A stretch of DNA of 64,000 nucleotides from Romanomermis culicivorax (GCA_963922205.1 CAWUHX010000008.1:1769282-1833281), one strand, 5' to 3'. Shown: positions 10,516 through 22,488, counted from the stretch's first letter. The notes: generated from the sequence alone by a model not told the origin. A program made the numbers and translations.

Positions 10516-12606
10516 ATGATGGCCTCATCACCTACTGTCAATGCTGCGATGACGCCGACGTCAGCAACATCAATATTATCGACGGCGGGAATGATTACCT
10601 CAATTAATCCGCATTTGTTTCAGCCCAATCTGGCACAGCCAGTTTTTAATGCTTTTTCAGATGCCCTGCAGCTTCCTATGCAGGCGCACCCCTTTTCCGC
10701 CCATTCCACGATGTCAGCAAGCGAGAATGTGCATCAGAACACCCTGCAAAGAGGTATGACAACGTCAGAAATGGGCGCTCATCTTAGAAACAATTTCCTG
10801 CAACATGCATCGACTTCAGCAACAACCATTCATCACCCAAACATTCTTCAACAAGGATTGTTGACATCAGCAAGTGGCGCTCATCTCCAAACTACTCCCT
10901 ATCAAGGCGTGTCGACGTCAGCAATGGGCACTTGCCATAAAAATGATCCTCAACGAGGTGGGTCACCCTCAACAATCGATTGCCACCAAAACAATTTTCT
11001 CCAGGGCGCACTGATGTCAGCAAGGTGTGCCAACCATCAAAATGCTTTCCACAAGGCGCCGTGACGTCAGCAATGGGCGGCAATGATTCATATGCTTTAC
11101 CACGCGGTGCTGTGACGTCAGCAATGGGCGGCGATGATCCATATGCTTTTCCATGAGGCGTCCTGATGTCAGAAAGGGGCGGCGATGATCAATATGCTTT
11201 TCAATGAGGTGTCATGACGTCAGCAAGGTGCGCCGACCATCAAATTGCTTTTTCACAAGAGGCTGCGATGTCAGCAACCACTGCTCATCAGCCAACTACC
11301 ATGGTTATGTGCTGCAGCCAGTGAGTGTTTTTTCCACTACGGCGCCCTTTCTAAACTCAAGTTCTGTGATAGCACCCTTTTTAAATTCAAATTCTTCCCT
11401 GGCACCTTCTTCTCAACTTCTTCTCAAGCGGACAACTCTGCCTGCAGTTTTGAGTCTGAGTGTGTCAGCTAGGAAAGTGGTTTCAGCAATGGTGCCCCCT
11501 CCTAGTGCACAGGTAAGCATTTTGGACAGCAACAGAGACCGATCCAACCCATCTGATCCTGTTGTCGAAGCGAGATTTTTGGCGCTTAAGGAAAAATATG
11601 CCTGCCAGCTCGAAGAAATGGAACAATGACAGACAGTAATGATGACCACATTGCTCGGAAAAATTGACAAAATTGCCACCAACAAATCGAAATCCCCATC
11701 ATGTGATGTTCAAATGACTGCTCGACCACCACTGCTTGCTGAGCCCATTCTGGAATATTGTCCGCCGACCAGCCTTCGACAAATCCTCAAAACGCATCAA
11801 ATCACTGACAAGCTGATGTGTTAGCGGGTGGTGATTTTCCATAAAACCATGTGCATGTGCTGGGCAACATGATTTCCCCGACTTACCGCCTGAAAACTTC
11901 TGCACAACGGATAACCGATACCGGAACATCTCAAGATGAGGATGGTCCAATAAAAGTCATTATCAAAAATATGCAACTGCTTCACGTTGACGCTTCCATC
12001 AAAGATAAACAAGTGCTGTGATCCTTCATACCCCTCCAAAACAAATTCTGCCACGATGAATCCAACTATATCAAAATGAGTATGCTCTGCCACCTCACAT
12101 GGGATTTGCCCAGTTGCAGTGATACGATTCAAGACATAACCCGATACGATGAAGCCAAGAATATGCTCATGTTTCAACTGGCACCTGATTGCAACAAAAT
12201 GATGCTCAAACAAAAATTTGCCTCAATTACGCCCAAAACTGGAGAAGAACCAGCCGCCTTTCTGAGTAGGGTAATGACCTATGTACAGCTTCTTTACCAT
12301 GATAAAGATCAAATTTTTTGGCATCAAATAATTATTCAAACTTTTCTAACCAAAATGCCTATTTTCTATCACCTTTCTATTGGTGAAGAAGCAGAAAAGT
12401 TCACAAGTGTACATCAGTTAACCAATGCAGTTGCTAGAGTTCACAGCAAACTAAATGCTTTGAAAGCAGAGATCGACACCAATGAACAGCAGATTGTTGT
12501 CCATCAGGCTGTTTCGGAAGCTGTGACACTGCAATCATCAACATCGCCACCTATGAACAAATGTCTCGACCGCTGCCGTAGCCATGATCATCCAATGGAC
12601 CACTGA
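10516..12606 (+). pseudogene. Gag polyprotein of the retrotransposon, broken
   Basis: Two open segments make up the likely Gag. The first (10516-11064) is Ser/Thr/His/Gln-rich and built of 17-residue repeats with the theme TSA-x-GAH. A 50-bp unit among 51-bp ones near 11011-11061 breaks the frame. After a stretch with several stops (11065-12075, including open pieces at 11204-11629 and 11639-11824) comes 12076-12606. That segment is helical and Gln/Lys-rich, with a capsid-like region containing FLSRVMTYVQLLYHDKDQ. I do not see a clear CCHC zinc knuckle. Assignment rests mainly on position between the 5' LTR and the protease. Confidence 0.6.
10705..11285 (+). repeat. 51-bp in-frame tandem repeats in gag
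   Basis: About eleven units start with variants of GTGACGTCAGCAATGGGC, spaced 51 bp apart (measured between 11061, 11112, 11163 and 11214). The length of 17 codons preserves the reading frame. The later units contain TGA where earlier ones are open, so the 3' part of the array has stopped coding. Confidence 0.85.
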
Positions 12607-13165
12607 CAAGTTGAGTTGCCTGCTGCTTTTGGTAGGAGTCATCTCAGCGTTGGCTCTCCATCCAAAGGGACAAACCTCCCGTTTCAACATCAAATGGACT
12701 CACATGAAGACAAAGAAAGCCGCAAATCAAGAACAACTTCAACCAACAAGAACAACTTATTCGAATGACAAAACCGCTACAAATTGCATAGCTGCAACAG
12801 GTATCAAACTCGAAATCACCAATCTGCTACCCCCGATTTGAATTGAATTTGAAACCCCATCATCTAGTCTCTGGTGCGACGCCCATAATTCCCCCACTCA
12901 CAATACTGAAGATTGTCACTAGCTCAAACAAGTCAACACTTTGAAGATGTATCTTCAAAACCCCGATTGCAGCATGATGCCCTACACCAGCCAATGTCTC
13001 AACACCAACCATCACCGCTACAGCAATGACGTTAGAGCTTCTGATACAAGGAGAAACCAACAAACACGCAAACTTCCGTTCAAACAGCATATTCACTATA
13101 GTATGCCAGTGCCTCCAACTTCAATGCCAGCCTAGTGGGCCCCTCTGACTAATGCAGCAGCTAAC

Positions 13166-14095
13166 ATGGGGAAATCATCAGATGCTGCCACCATGGCTCA
13201 GCCTTCAACAACTGCAACCCCTTCCGAATCGATCAATGCCAAAACAATGACTAGCCCTGGAATTATCGGCTGGGATGCCTCCGCTCAACCTGCCCACCCA
13301 CTGTGGATCATTCAATCAGCCATTTTCCGAATCAACAACCCAGCACTATCCAATACAAAATTCATCCAAAAATATGCTACAAGTGCCTTCATGATATGAG
13401 TCAATGTTGGCAATGTCAAAACAAATGCTTTAATTGACACCCATGCTCAATATTCAGTCCTTTCATCCGACCTCATCAAACGAGCTTTTGATGAACAAAT
13501 GCTTTGCTTGCCTGTCTGCGGAAAGATAAAGGTTGCCGATGGTGCCACCATCATTGCTCGTGGTCCTGTTATCATCACAATGGGATCCCCATTCAACGAA
13601 CATTTGGTCAAGTGTGTTGTTCTCAATGATGATGCTCAAGATCAATTTATTATTGGGGCCGACTTCCTCCCTCATCCCCAAATTAATGCCATCCTCAACT
13701 TCAAAGAAAAATATCTCCAAATCCAAAACCTCAAAATGCCACTCAAAGTAGTTGCTTCGATCAAAGCACAACCATTTCTATTGACATCCTGCAACAATAT
13801 TTTGGAAGAAATCCCTCAGGATGAACAAGTGAGTATTTGTGATATTTTTTCAGAAACTGATGGTCAAGTTGAAGAAATCCAAGCTGAACAACCGATAGGG
13901 CAGGCTCAACCTAGTCCACACCAACCACCTTCATGGAGGCTGGAGGTAACGGCACTTGCTGAACCAATTTTCCTCACCACTCAAGCATCGATTTCCATTT
14001 CCCTACACTGCCAGCAATGGGTGACCAGCACCATCTTTCCTACAACAACCTCTACCATTCCCCGATGTGATTGTTCAACCATTACCTACCAATAG
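13166..14095 (+). pseudogene. Retrotransposon aspartic protease region
   Basis: The frame contains a retropepsin-like stretch. ALIDTHAQYSVLS has the active-site Asp-Thr at 13436-13441 but His instead of the family's Gly at the third position. FIIGADFL near 13655 matches the conserved Ile-Ile-Gly-x-Asp-Phe-Leu segment, followed by the hydrophobic NAILNFKEKYLQI. A TGA at 13397-13399 lies just upstream in the same frame. The protease cleaves the Gag-Pol polyprotein. With the altered active-site triad and the stop it is unlikely to work. Confidence 0.75.
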
Positions 14096-14113
14096 CTCAC
14101 CGGGGAATTACCA

Positions 14114-15203
14114 ATGGAAACTGCAATCGTCAACGTCACTAACAGTGAATTTCCGCTGCTATTTGTCAACAATAGGCAGAACAGCATCAAGCTCCGCCCA
14201 AATCAACTCATCGCAGTAGCAAAACACGTGCTGGGACCCACTGAAACTTCCATGGATTGTCTAGTAGCAACCACCACCACAGACCATGATTCAACAGACC
14301 ACGAACCAGCAGCCCTCGACAAATCGCTCCCATGCCACATCGACCAACAAAAATTGCATTCCACTTTGAACAAGATGACCACAAAAACCTACGTTACCCC
14401 CACACAAAAATCAAAGGCCCTCCGCATGCTATGCCAACACCACAATCTTTTCAGCCTCCCCAGCAGCAAACCAACATTTACCAACAAATTGACTGTCAGC
14501 ATTGACACCAGGACGGCGAAGCCAGTATCCCGCCATTATCACCATGCTGCAATGGAGCATTGTCCACCGCCATATCCACCGATTGTCCACCGCCATATCC
14601 AAGAAGTGCTTGACAACGATTTTATCGAACAATCCTGCTTGCCTTGGGCAGCACCCCTATTCCTTGTCAAGAAAAAAAGATGGTTTGTGGCGCCCCGTTG
14701 TCGATTACCATGGAATAAATGATGTTATGCCCAGCGACAAATTCCTCATCCCCGGCATTGATGACTACTTGGACGTTATGGGGCAAGCAAAATTCTTCAC
14801 CATGCTCGACCTCAAAGCCAGGTACTAGCAGGTACCTATCAACAATGACTCCGACAATGAAACAACCTTCATCTGCCAAGAAGGTGTGTTTCTGTTCAAT
14901 GTTTTGCCATTTGGTTAGAAGAACGCACCCGCTGAATTCCAACGCTTAATGGAAAGAATCCTTCCCCCATATATTTGGAAAAATTGCCTCATTTATATCG
15001 AAGATATTATCGATTTCTCGAATTCATTTGAAGAACATTTGGAACATTTGCAAATTGCTTTCGATTCCCTCCACACAGTCAATCTTATGCTTCAGCCAGA
15101 CAAATGCCAATTCTTGCCGCTGCAAGTTAAATTTCTGGGACAACTCCTCAACACTGAAGGAATTGAAGCTGATCCAGACAAATTCAAAGCCATTGCTAAG
15201 TAG
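14114..15203 (+). pseudogene. Reverse transcriptase, interrupted
   Basis: The finger/palm region is spread over two frames. The first frame (14114-14722) runs through the [19 protein letters not shown] segment. A length change in the A-run near 14670-14678 shifts it to the next frame, which continues with [13 protein letters not shown] and FFTMLDLKARY. TAG stops fall at 14826, 14916 and 15201 in otherwise well-conserved sequence. The catalytic box reads YIED (14994-15005) instead of the usual Tyr-x-Asp-Asp. The DKCQFLPLQVKFLGQLLNTEG segment marks the end of the palm/thumb. Confidence 0.9.
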
Positions 15204-15830
15204 GAGCTCATAACAACCAAAAAAGGTATGCAAAATTTTTTAGGTTCAGTCCAATGGTGCAAGCGATTTATCCCGAAATTGGCAACTCTGTTCAGTCTAT
15301 TGTACGGATTCTTTCGAAAAGATGGGCAATGTATCCTCACTGAAGAACACAAAGCCACGTTCGAAGGAATCAAAACAGTGCTCACATTCTCGCCTTTCCT
15401 CCGCTACCCCGTGTATGATGGTAAAGCTCAATTTGTCATACAAACTGATGCCAGTATGACTGCCATCAGAGCAATTTTGTACCAGGAAAACAACAACAAT
15501 CAATGGGTCATTGCCTACAACAGCAGCCTGCTCACCGACGCCGAAACTTGATACAGTACAATGGAGCACAAAAGCCTGACTATTGTTTATGGTTTCCCAA
15601 TGTACCCCCATTACGTATATGGTCAAAAAGTTATCATTCCTACCAATCATGCCACTTGAATGGCTCAAAGACAAAAAACACCACAACTCCAGACTACAGC
15701 ACTTAGCTATTAATCTTCAAGATTACGATTACAAGGTTGAATACATCAAAGGTAAAGACAGCGCTTGCGCCGATTTTTTGTCCAGAAAAGCTGACCAAGA
15801 GAAACCACTGATTCCGCGTACTGAAGATCT
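15204..15830 (+). pseudogene. RNase H domain, interrupted
   Basis: The connection and RNase H region follows directly. It has FLGSVQWCKRFIPKLA, then FVIQTDASMTAIRAILYQ with the first catalytic Asp, then a TGA at 15549. A frameshift lies near 15645-15650, just before [18 protein letters not shown]. The end is [18 protein letters not shown], where the Ala-Asp-x-Leu-Ser-Arg motif carries a catalytic Asp. It removes RNA from the RNA/DNA hybrid during replication of the element. Confidence 0.88.
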
Positions 15831-17680
15831 AACGGCCAAGATTTTCCGAAATAATTTTCGCCCTGCTGGTGCATTATCGGACGCCGATCTGATGGTACCT
15901 GATCTGCTCCCGGCCTTGCCCTCCAAAGAAATCAAGGGGGATGTCAACGCCATCACCCGTGCAATGACAAAGAACCCCATCAGTCAACCCACACTTTCTG
16001 ATCACATGCCTTTGGCCACAGACTATGCACCACCTGTGGTTGAAGCCATAATCCTCGCCTCCCATGAAGAAGTCAAACAATAACAAGCCACCAACCCTGC
16101 CATCACCAAAATTGTCGCTTCCCTTCAAATAAGCAATGCCGCGAAACATCCTACAGTCTTCTTCACAGAAGATGGTCTTTTGTACTGCCAGATCAAAGAC
16201 AACTGACAACTAGTCATTCCTGCTTCTATGGTCAATCAAACCCTTCACCAATTCCACGGCGCAAAAATTTTTAATCATCAAGGATCTAATTGCACGCTAG
16301 CAGCCATCAAAGCTCAATTTTGGTGGCCCCGCGTGGAAGAAAATGACTGGATCAAGTTATGCAAGATTTGTCAATTGACAATGCCGTGGACATCCTGGCC
16401 TCCACTGCTGTTACACCCTTTTGAAATTGTTGCCACCAATATCCTCAACATCACCCCGGTAGAAGAGAAATGCCCATATGTTACTGTTTTCCAGGATTAC
16501 TTCACAAAATGGGTCTCTGCGCATCTAATTCCTGATCAAAAAGCATCAACCATCATTGAATGCTTCATGAACAATGTCGTCCTTATGCAGGGTAGCCCGC
16601 TCATCCTCCTTTCTGATCAAGGTGGATGTTTTACATCAAAAGTGATGCAAGAAATTTGCGAACTCCTAAAAGTTCGAAACGTCAAAATGACGGCCTACCA
16701 CCTGCAATGCAACCGAATGGTCGAGCATTTCAATCAAACCCTTATCGCTCAACTAAAGAAATATACCCCCGATGACCCGGACAATTGGGAGGGCTACCTA
16801 CCATCATACATGTAACGGAGCTCCAAGGTCTGGGGGGGGTTGGAGCACTTTTTTGGGGCGGGGGGTCAGTAATTCCCAAAGTTTTGGGGGGAGGGATCCC
16901 TGAAGGAAAAAAAATTCGATTTTTTCCATGAAAAATGTCCGAAAAACGGTTTAAAAAGTGGTAATTTTTGTCTAAAAATGATGAAATATGTACTTATGGC
17001 ACGAAGCGCCGAGAAAATTGACGCTTTTGACCTTTTTTTGTTCAAAAATTGACATTTTTCATGGAAAAAATGACATTTTTCAGTATTTTTCCGACTAAAA
17101 CTATGGGGGTCCCTAGGGCTACCATATGGCTAGCCATAGGATTGGAAAATCCTGGGTGGGGGTCGCCCAATGGCTAGCCATATGGTCGAAGATTTCTGAG
17201 GGGGGGGGTTCCCATAGCACTTCCCCCCCCAATTACATGTATGCCTACCATATGCCATCTTTGCCTACAATGCAACACCACATACAGCAACGTGCCATTC
17301 ACCATTCAAATTATTAGGTGGTTACGAGCCCCGAATGACATTCGACTATGATTGTGCTGGCAGTCTTATGCTACTGCTCAACTATGATTCCTACTAGCAG
17401 ATCTTGATGCAAGCGCAGCTCGAAATGTATGAATGAATCAAACTGAACCTCGATAAGGCAAATGATGCCAGCAAGAAATACTATGACCAAAAAGCCCACA
17501 AAAGAGAAATTAGCATCAATGACCTCGTCCTTTTGGTCAACAATAAAAAAGGTAACAAAATTCAACTGGATTTTATAGGCCCATTCATCATCACCGATGT
17601 CAGCAATATTGATAACAATATGGTTACTATTGATGCTTTGGATATGCCTGGCCAACTGCAGCTTTTCACCATTTCTTGAT
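15831..17680 (+). pseudogene. Integrase, interrupted and split by an insertion
   Basis: A linker with stops (TAA 16081, TGA 16204) leads to the zinc-binding region (His-x3-His type HQFHG near 16243, then CKIC near 16359-16372). The DDE core is degraded: the first Asp is Asn (ATNIL, 16438-16440), the second Asp is kept in SDQGG (near 16614), and the Glu is kept in MVEHFNQTL (near 16723). The frame is cut at 16804 by the 439-bp element and resumes at about 17252. The resumed part is the end of the core, then the C-terminal domain with KYYDQKAHKREISINDLVLL and FIGPFIITDV near 17480-17600. Further stops occur in the last part. Confidence 0.9.
16805..17243 (+). mobile_element. Short TIR element with 8-bp target duplication (hAT-like MITE)
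   Basis: The 439-bp element begins CATACATGTAACGGAGC and ends AATTACATGTATG, giving an 11-bp perfect terminal inverted repeat (CATACATGTAA). It is flanked by the 8-bp direct repeat CCTACCAT at 16797-16804 and 17244-17251. The host sequence is integrase, and the reading frame is continuous if the element and one CCTACCAT are ignored, which proves the borders. Inside are G-runs near both ends and a palindromic CATATGGCTAGCCATA-type block near 17120-17190. It has no ORF of its own, so it must be mobilised in trans. Target duplications of 8 bp point to the hAT superfamily, but the tips do not match the usual hAT start closely. Confidence 0.88.
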
Positions 17681-19561
17681 TGAAGTCTTTTATTCTACGC
17701 CCAGCCCCAGACACTTTCATCACTGAAGCCAGCCGATCACAATGCCAACAAATCGATGCTGCCCTGCAACATCAACTTCCAAGTGCAAATTTTTGGTTGG
17801 GATGACCGTCTGGATTTTTTCTTCTTTCCCCTTTTATTTTTCTTTATTCTATCCTATTCTACAGCGCTGCATAAATCGTTTGCCAATCCCAACTGCCATA
17901 ATTTCTATGCCTACAATGGATGATTTTTATTTAAAATATTTTCTGCATGCTAATTTTTGTTTATTTATCCCCTTATTATATATGCATGTTTTCACTTGCC
18001 CCGTAACCTTGGGTTCCCACTTGACTCATCGTTGTCACAGCAGCAAACAGGAAGATCAGTGGTCAGCAGCCGCAACTTTTGCCTATGGCCTAGCTCGTGC
18101 AACTTCCGATGCCATGGTTCACTGCTGCCTTGACTGGTGCCCTACACCTTCTTCTTTATGCCTCCCTCAAGTGGGACATTTGGAAATGGGAAGACCGCCC
18201 AGTCTTGGTGATTTCGTGCCCCATGTTACCACCCCCTGAGTGAGAATATCATTTTTCAAAAATTTTCTTTTCATTCTCAAATCAAAAAATCCAGATTTCA
18301 TTTCATTAGTGTGTGCAAAGGCCGCCCCATAGTTCCCTTCTATGATGTCGCACCACTATTCTAAATTTTCAACAATGCACCTTATTTTTGGTATAACTGC
18401 GGAGCTGGCTCAAGCTTTCAGCTTATTTGCTGACTGTTCCCACCACCTTTTGCCTATGACAGTTTGAATTAGGACAATTGATTTGATGCATCGTAGTTTA
18501 TCGGGCACAATTCTTTGTGACCGATTGATCGTTTTTTGAGAAGCTTGGTTGGTTTTCGCCTCAGTCACTGACTACTATATCCACGTCATTGATTTGATTC
18601 ATCGTGCATCTCCTGCTGCTTGAACGCCACTTTGTGAAGTTGACCGCCACACGGAACCTGAAAATTGACTCGGAACCAATAGGAAAGAAGCAAATGGCAA
18701 CATGGAGCCAATCACAGTGTAGTTTTCCCAAAAATGTACTTCTCATTTCAAAAAACTATTCTTATTCTTGGTCCAAATTCACTATTCAAATATAGCCTTC
18801 AAATCGCCGGAAAAAATTGTTCATCTGTTTACTGTATAGTATAATCATATTTCTCACTGTTTTCTTGTATATATATTTCATTTGCTCGTTTGTTTTCTAT
18901 CAATCATCTTCTCCAACATCAACCCTCTTTGATGGACGCCCGCCCAATTGCAGCATGCAACTACAATGTTCAACTTGGCTGGCTCTGCCCCCTTCGATTT
19001 TCTAAATCCTCACAACATCAGATTAGCATAACTTGGCTGGCTCTGCCATGGATGTTTAACTCCTGCTAGCACTGCCGCTTGATTTTCGTTGCCAGTTCGA
19101 TTTCCCATTACAACTTTCTCCTCTGCCCAGGAATGTTCTACTGCAAGCCACTGCGGAAAAGTTTGTCCTTTTTGCCTGCCATGTAATATTTTCCCTATCT
19201 TCCATCTTCCCGGGGACTAGTCAGATCTTCCCTCTCCGATCCCCAGAAGGTAGTAGCCAGCCTCATCCTCCCATCCACATGGACTCGTATGCTGGTGCAC
19301 TCAAGTATATTGGTGCGGACGGAGTGCCCACATGGGCTGCTGTGTTGTCGAATTTAGGGCCTCACTAATTATGGACCACATTTATGAGGTCTCACCCTAT
19401 GAGTCGCAAAATCAGCTCAAAACACTACAAGGACTCTGTCGGCCCCACTGTGCGCTGCCCATTTCATATTCGGCTTCCCCAGTGACAGCCTGTAGTGGTG
19501 GAGTCCCTCCCCTTGTTAGTTTTGTTTGTTCACATGACGATCGCTTGAGGGGATCTACTGC
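17681..19561 (+). other. Long 3' non-coding region of the retrotransposon
   Basis: About 1.9 kb lies between the end of integrase and the polypurine tract. One ORF (17742-18239, 165 codons) contains hydrophobic stretches near residues 24-40 and 63-85 and several Cys. I cannot match it to envelope or any other family, and other ORFs here are short. It could be untranslated sequence, a decayed extra ORF, or captured host DNA. Confidence 0.5.
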
Positions 19562-19574
19562 AAGGGGGGAGGGG
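19562..19574 (+). promoter_or_regulatory. Polypurine tract
   Basis: The 13-base run AAGGGGGGAGGGG directly abuts the TG of the 3' LTR, the expected site and composition for priming plus-strand synthesis. Confidence 0.88.
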
Positions 19575-20163
19575 TGTTGTAGTGTGTTTCCACTGATTTT
19601 CAGGATTTTCGAATAGTTTGTCGATTTGATAAAAACGACCACAAGTGCAACACATCCAACCATGCCCGACCTGGCCCTGCATGAAAGTTACTCTAGGAGA
19701 AGGATTTTGTGAATTAGTGTGTGAATTTTCGTGTGTCTCTTTTTATGTCATTATTCTTATTTTCGCCTGTACATTAGCCATTGTATTCTCTATAATAGTA
19801 CGTGGAAATGTTTATGGAAGGGGCGATTTTTAGGTAAGTTCCATAAATAAATGTTTAGTTAGAAAAGCGTTTTATTCGTGTCCAAAAGTGTGTTACCTTG
19901 TCTGACTAGTTTTAGTCAGGCATTTCTTGGGAAGGTAGTATTCTGTTCTTGACTTCTCGCCTCTGAGTGAGGAGTCATTCCGAAGTTTAGGGCAGGTGCA
20001 GGGAAGCACTGGCGTTAAAGTCGATCCCTGGCTATCTCTCCTGCATTTCAATTCCTCTTATTGATTTCAACTCCTTCCTCCGACCCATGGATCAAGAGGG
20101 CAAGAAATCAGTCAGAGCCGCCCCAAATGCCAAAAGGTGAACCAAATTTCTCAAAATACAACA
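19575..20163 (+). repeat. 3' LTR
   Basis: Same 589-bp length as the 5' LTR, with base substitutions but apparently no net length change. It is followed by AATG, the right target duplication. Confidence 0.93.
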
Positions 20164-20229
20164 AATGGACTTACACTCATAGTCTAGCATTATCTGATGA
20201 AGTGAAATATTGTTTTTGAGCAAATGGTC

Positions 20230-20640
20230 ACTAATGTCAGAGGGCTTTGTGTGTGGCGCCAGAGCTGTCCCACCACTGGCCAATGTCAGAGTAAGTGTGA
20301 CCATCCACATCAAGGCTAAACAAGAATGGCTGGACTCGAAACGGGTTATTTGGCTGAAACATCAATCCTATGGTTGAAATGTCATGCATTTTAACATATG
20401 ACATCCCTCAGCCTTGGAGCGACAGGGGACCCCTGGTACAGTAACCAGTGTTGAAGGGCTTCCTGGGTGGGACAGGAGCTGGCACATCATTGACCAGTCT
20501 GAGGGCAGGTGTGACCATTCTGACTTTGGCTGAACAAAAATGGTCAGGTTTGGAACATAGATTGGCTGAAACATCATTCTTATGGGTGGGATGTCATGTG
20601 ATTCCTTACAATGCAGTGGAAAAAGTTTCCGGCTGACTCT
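20230..20640. repeat. Repeat of about 240-bp units (copy also in 40090-40650)
   Basis: The words GGCTGAAACATCA, GGGCTTCCTGGGTGG and GTGTGACCATTC recur about every 210-240 bp here. In reverse orientation they recur in the intron array at 40090-40650 (GGAAGCCCTT, GTCACACCTACC). No coding potential. Confidence 0.6.
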
Positions 20641-20724
20641 CCACCCAATAAATTGCCATGGTGCCCATTGATGAGTTTGAGTTAGGCAATTTGAGGAAAC
20701 AAAGATGACCATACTGTACGTTTG

Positions 20725-22275
20725 AGTGCTGGAAATACAGCAGAGTGACATTAGAGCACAGGACACAGAATGCAGGGACATTAGAGAGCAGGGCAATAGA
20801 GTGCAGGGACATTAGAGCGAAGGACAACAGAGCACAGCTTAGAGTGCAACCAATTTTAACCAACATTCTGTGATCTGCAATAAATGCAAATGTTTAACCA
20901 TTTTTGAACAAAAATAAAGAATGATGTGCAAACAGCTTTATTTCAAATGATGACAGAGTTTTCAAAAGCTGACAGAAAACTGCATGTGTGATTCTGAATA
21001 AAAGTTATAAATTCAAGATGAATTCGAAAATAGGAAAATGAAACAATTTAATTGAAAGGCTTCAAAGGTCAAATATTTATGATGTTGTGTGTCTACCACA
21101 ACTTTTGAAAAAATAAGCCATGGTAGAAAAACGCTTTGACCTGAAATTCTTCAGGCACTCGAAAAAATTTGAAAAAAACATGTTTGATTTGAAATATTGT
21201 TATTTTTGACATGATTTCATTTTGGGCTTTTTTTTTGCTCTGATCTAATTTTTCTGTGCTCTATTGCCCTGGCTCTAATGTCTCTGGGGTCTACTGCCTG
21301 TCCTGTGCCCCAATGTCCTTGGGCACCATTGTGCCTTTGCATTATTTTCCTGGCGCTCTATTGTTCCAGTGGCTGATGCATAATTTTTTTTTGGATGAGG
21401 GGGGAAAATTTTTCCACATTTTTTATATCTTTGTTAATTTTTTGCATCAACATACAGGCGATTTTTTTCTTTTCTTTCCTTGAAATTTTTTCTCAAAAAA
21501 CAAATGAAAGAAAGAATGAAACAGGGCCAGGGGCAAGAAAATAGATGATAGATGAAAGAAGAAAAAATACCGAAAAAGTCGATTTTGATTACAGTATTTA
21601 ATTGAGTTCCACAGATTGCGAATAACTTGCCATTATCTTGATAATTTTCATTTCTAGAACCTGAGTTCAAAAGGTGTTGCCAGCCTGGCATCATTCATCC
21701 ATCATTGTATTTTATCAAATTTCCGCACTCTATGGTTCTTGTGCTCTATTGTCGCTGCACTCTATTGTCCTGCACTCTAATGTTACTGTGCTCTAATGTT
21801 TGTGCTCTATTGTCCCCCTCTCTTGTGTCCTGTGCTCTATTGTCCCTGGACTCTATGCTCCTGCACTGTAATGTCCACACTCTAATGTCCCTGCACTCTA
21901 ATGTCCACACTCTTATGTCCATGCTATGTCCTGCGCTCTATTGTCCTGAGCTCTATTGTCCTGCACTGTAATGTCTGCACTCTAATGTCCCTGCACTCTA
22001 ATGTCCATGCTCTAATGTCTGCACTCTAATGTCTGTGCTCTATTGTCCTGGGCTATATTGTTCCTGTGCTCTATTGTTCCTGCGCTCTATTGTCCTGAAC
22101 TATAATGTCCCCAGTCTAATGGCCATGCACTCTAATGTCCGTGCTCATATGTCCACAATCTAATGTCTTTGCTCTATTGTCCTGAGCTCTTGTGTCCTTG
22201 GGCTCTATATACCGTGTGACCCATTGTCATGCCTTAATGTCTGCACTCTATTATCCTGCACTCTAATGTCTCTTT
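20725..22275. repeat. Foldback/minisatellite block, CTCTAATGTCC family
   Basis: The left arm (20735-20845) repeats AGAGCACAGGGACATT-type units. The right part (21245-22275, interrupted at about 21370-21715) is a long array of 13-17-bp units alternating CTCTAATGTCC and CTCTATTGTCC. The interior 20850-21240 resembles the interior of the copy at 1925-2765 read in reverse. Long ORFs here (for example 21705-21971) are repeat translations. The interruption at 21370-21715 is unassigned. Confidence 0.75.
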
Positions 22276-22488
22276 ACCAAATATGATATTCTCACAAATT
22301 GTATATCTACAAAGTAGCACTCAGCTGATGAAATAGTTATCTAATGAATATGCTGGATTTGTCAATTCATAGTGCACAATGAAATTGTAAGAAAAATATT
22401 TGTTGCCATACATAATTAGCATTATATTTATTAGTTTATGCTCTACAGACTTAAGTCTTTAAACTGAACGTCAAAGAGATTTTCTATC

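Larger units (their letters stand above)
9734..20163 (+). mobile_element. Ty3/gypsy-order LTR retrotransposon, complete but decayed
   Basis: The element is 10,430 bp long. It has 589-bp direct LTRs at 9734-10322 and 19575-20163, both starting TGTTGTAGTGTG and ending AAATACAACA. It is flanked by the 4-bp target duplication AATG (9730-9733 and 20164-20167). Protein order is Gag, protease, reverse transcriptase, RNase H, integrase, which is the Ty3/gypsy order (integrase last). It is inactive: there are several in-frame stops, at least two frameshifts in pol, replaced catalytic residues, and a 439-bp element inside integrase. The two LTRs differ at many positions, so the insertion is not recent. 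About 1.9 kb of apparently non-coding DNA separates pol from the 3' LTR, unusually long for this group. No envelope gene is recognised. Confidence 0.93.

Noticed and set aside
21705..21971. 88-codon ORF with Leu/Ser/Cys repeats
   Set aside because: Direct translation of the CTCTAATGTCC minisatellite.
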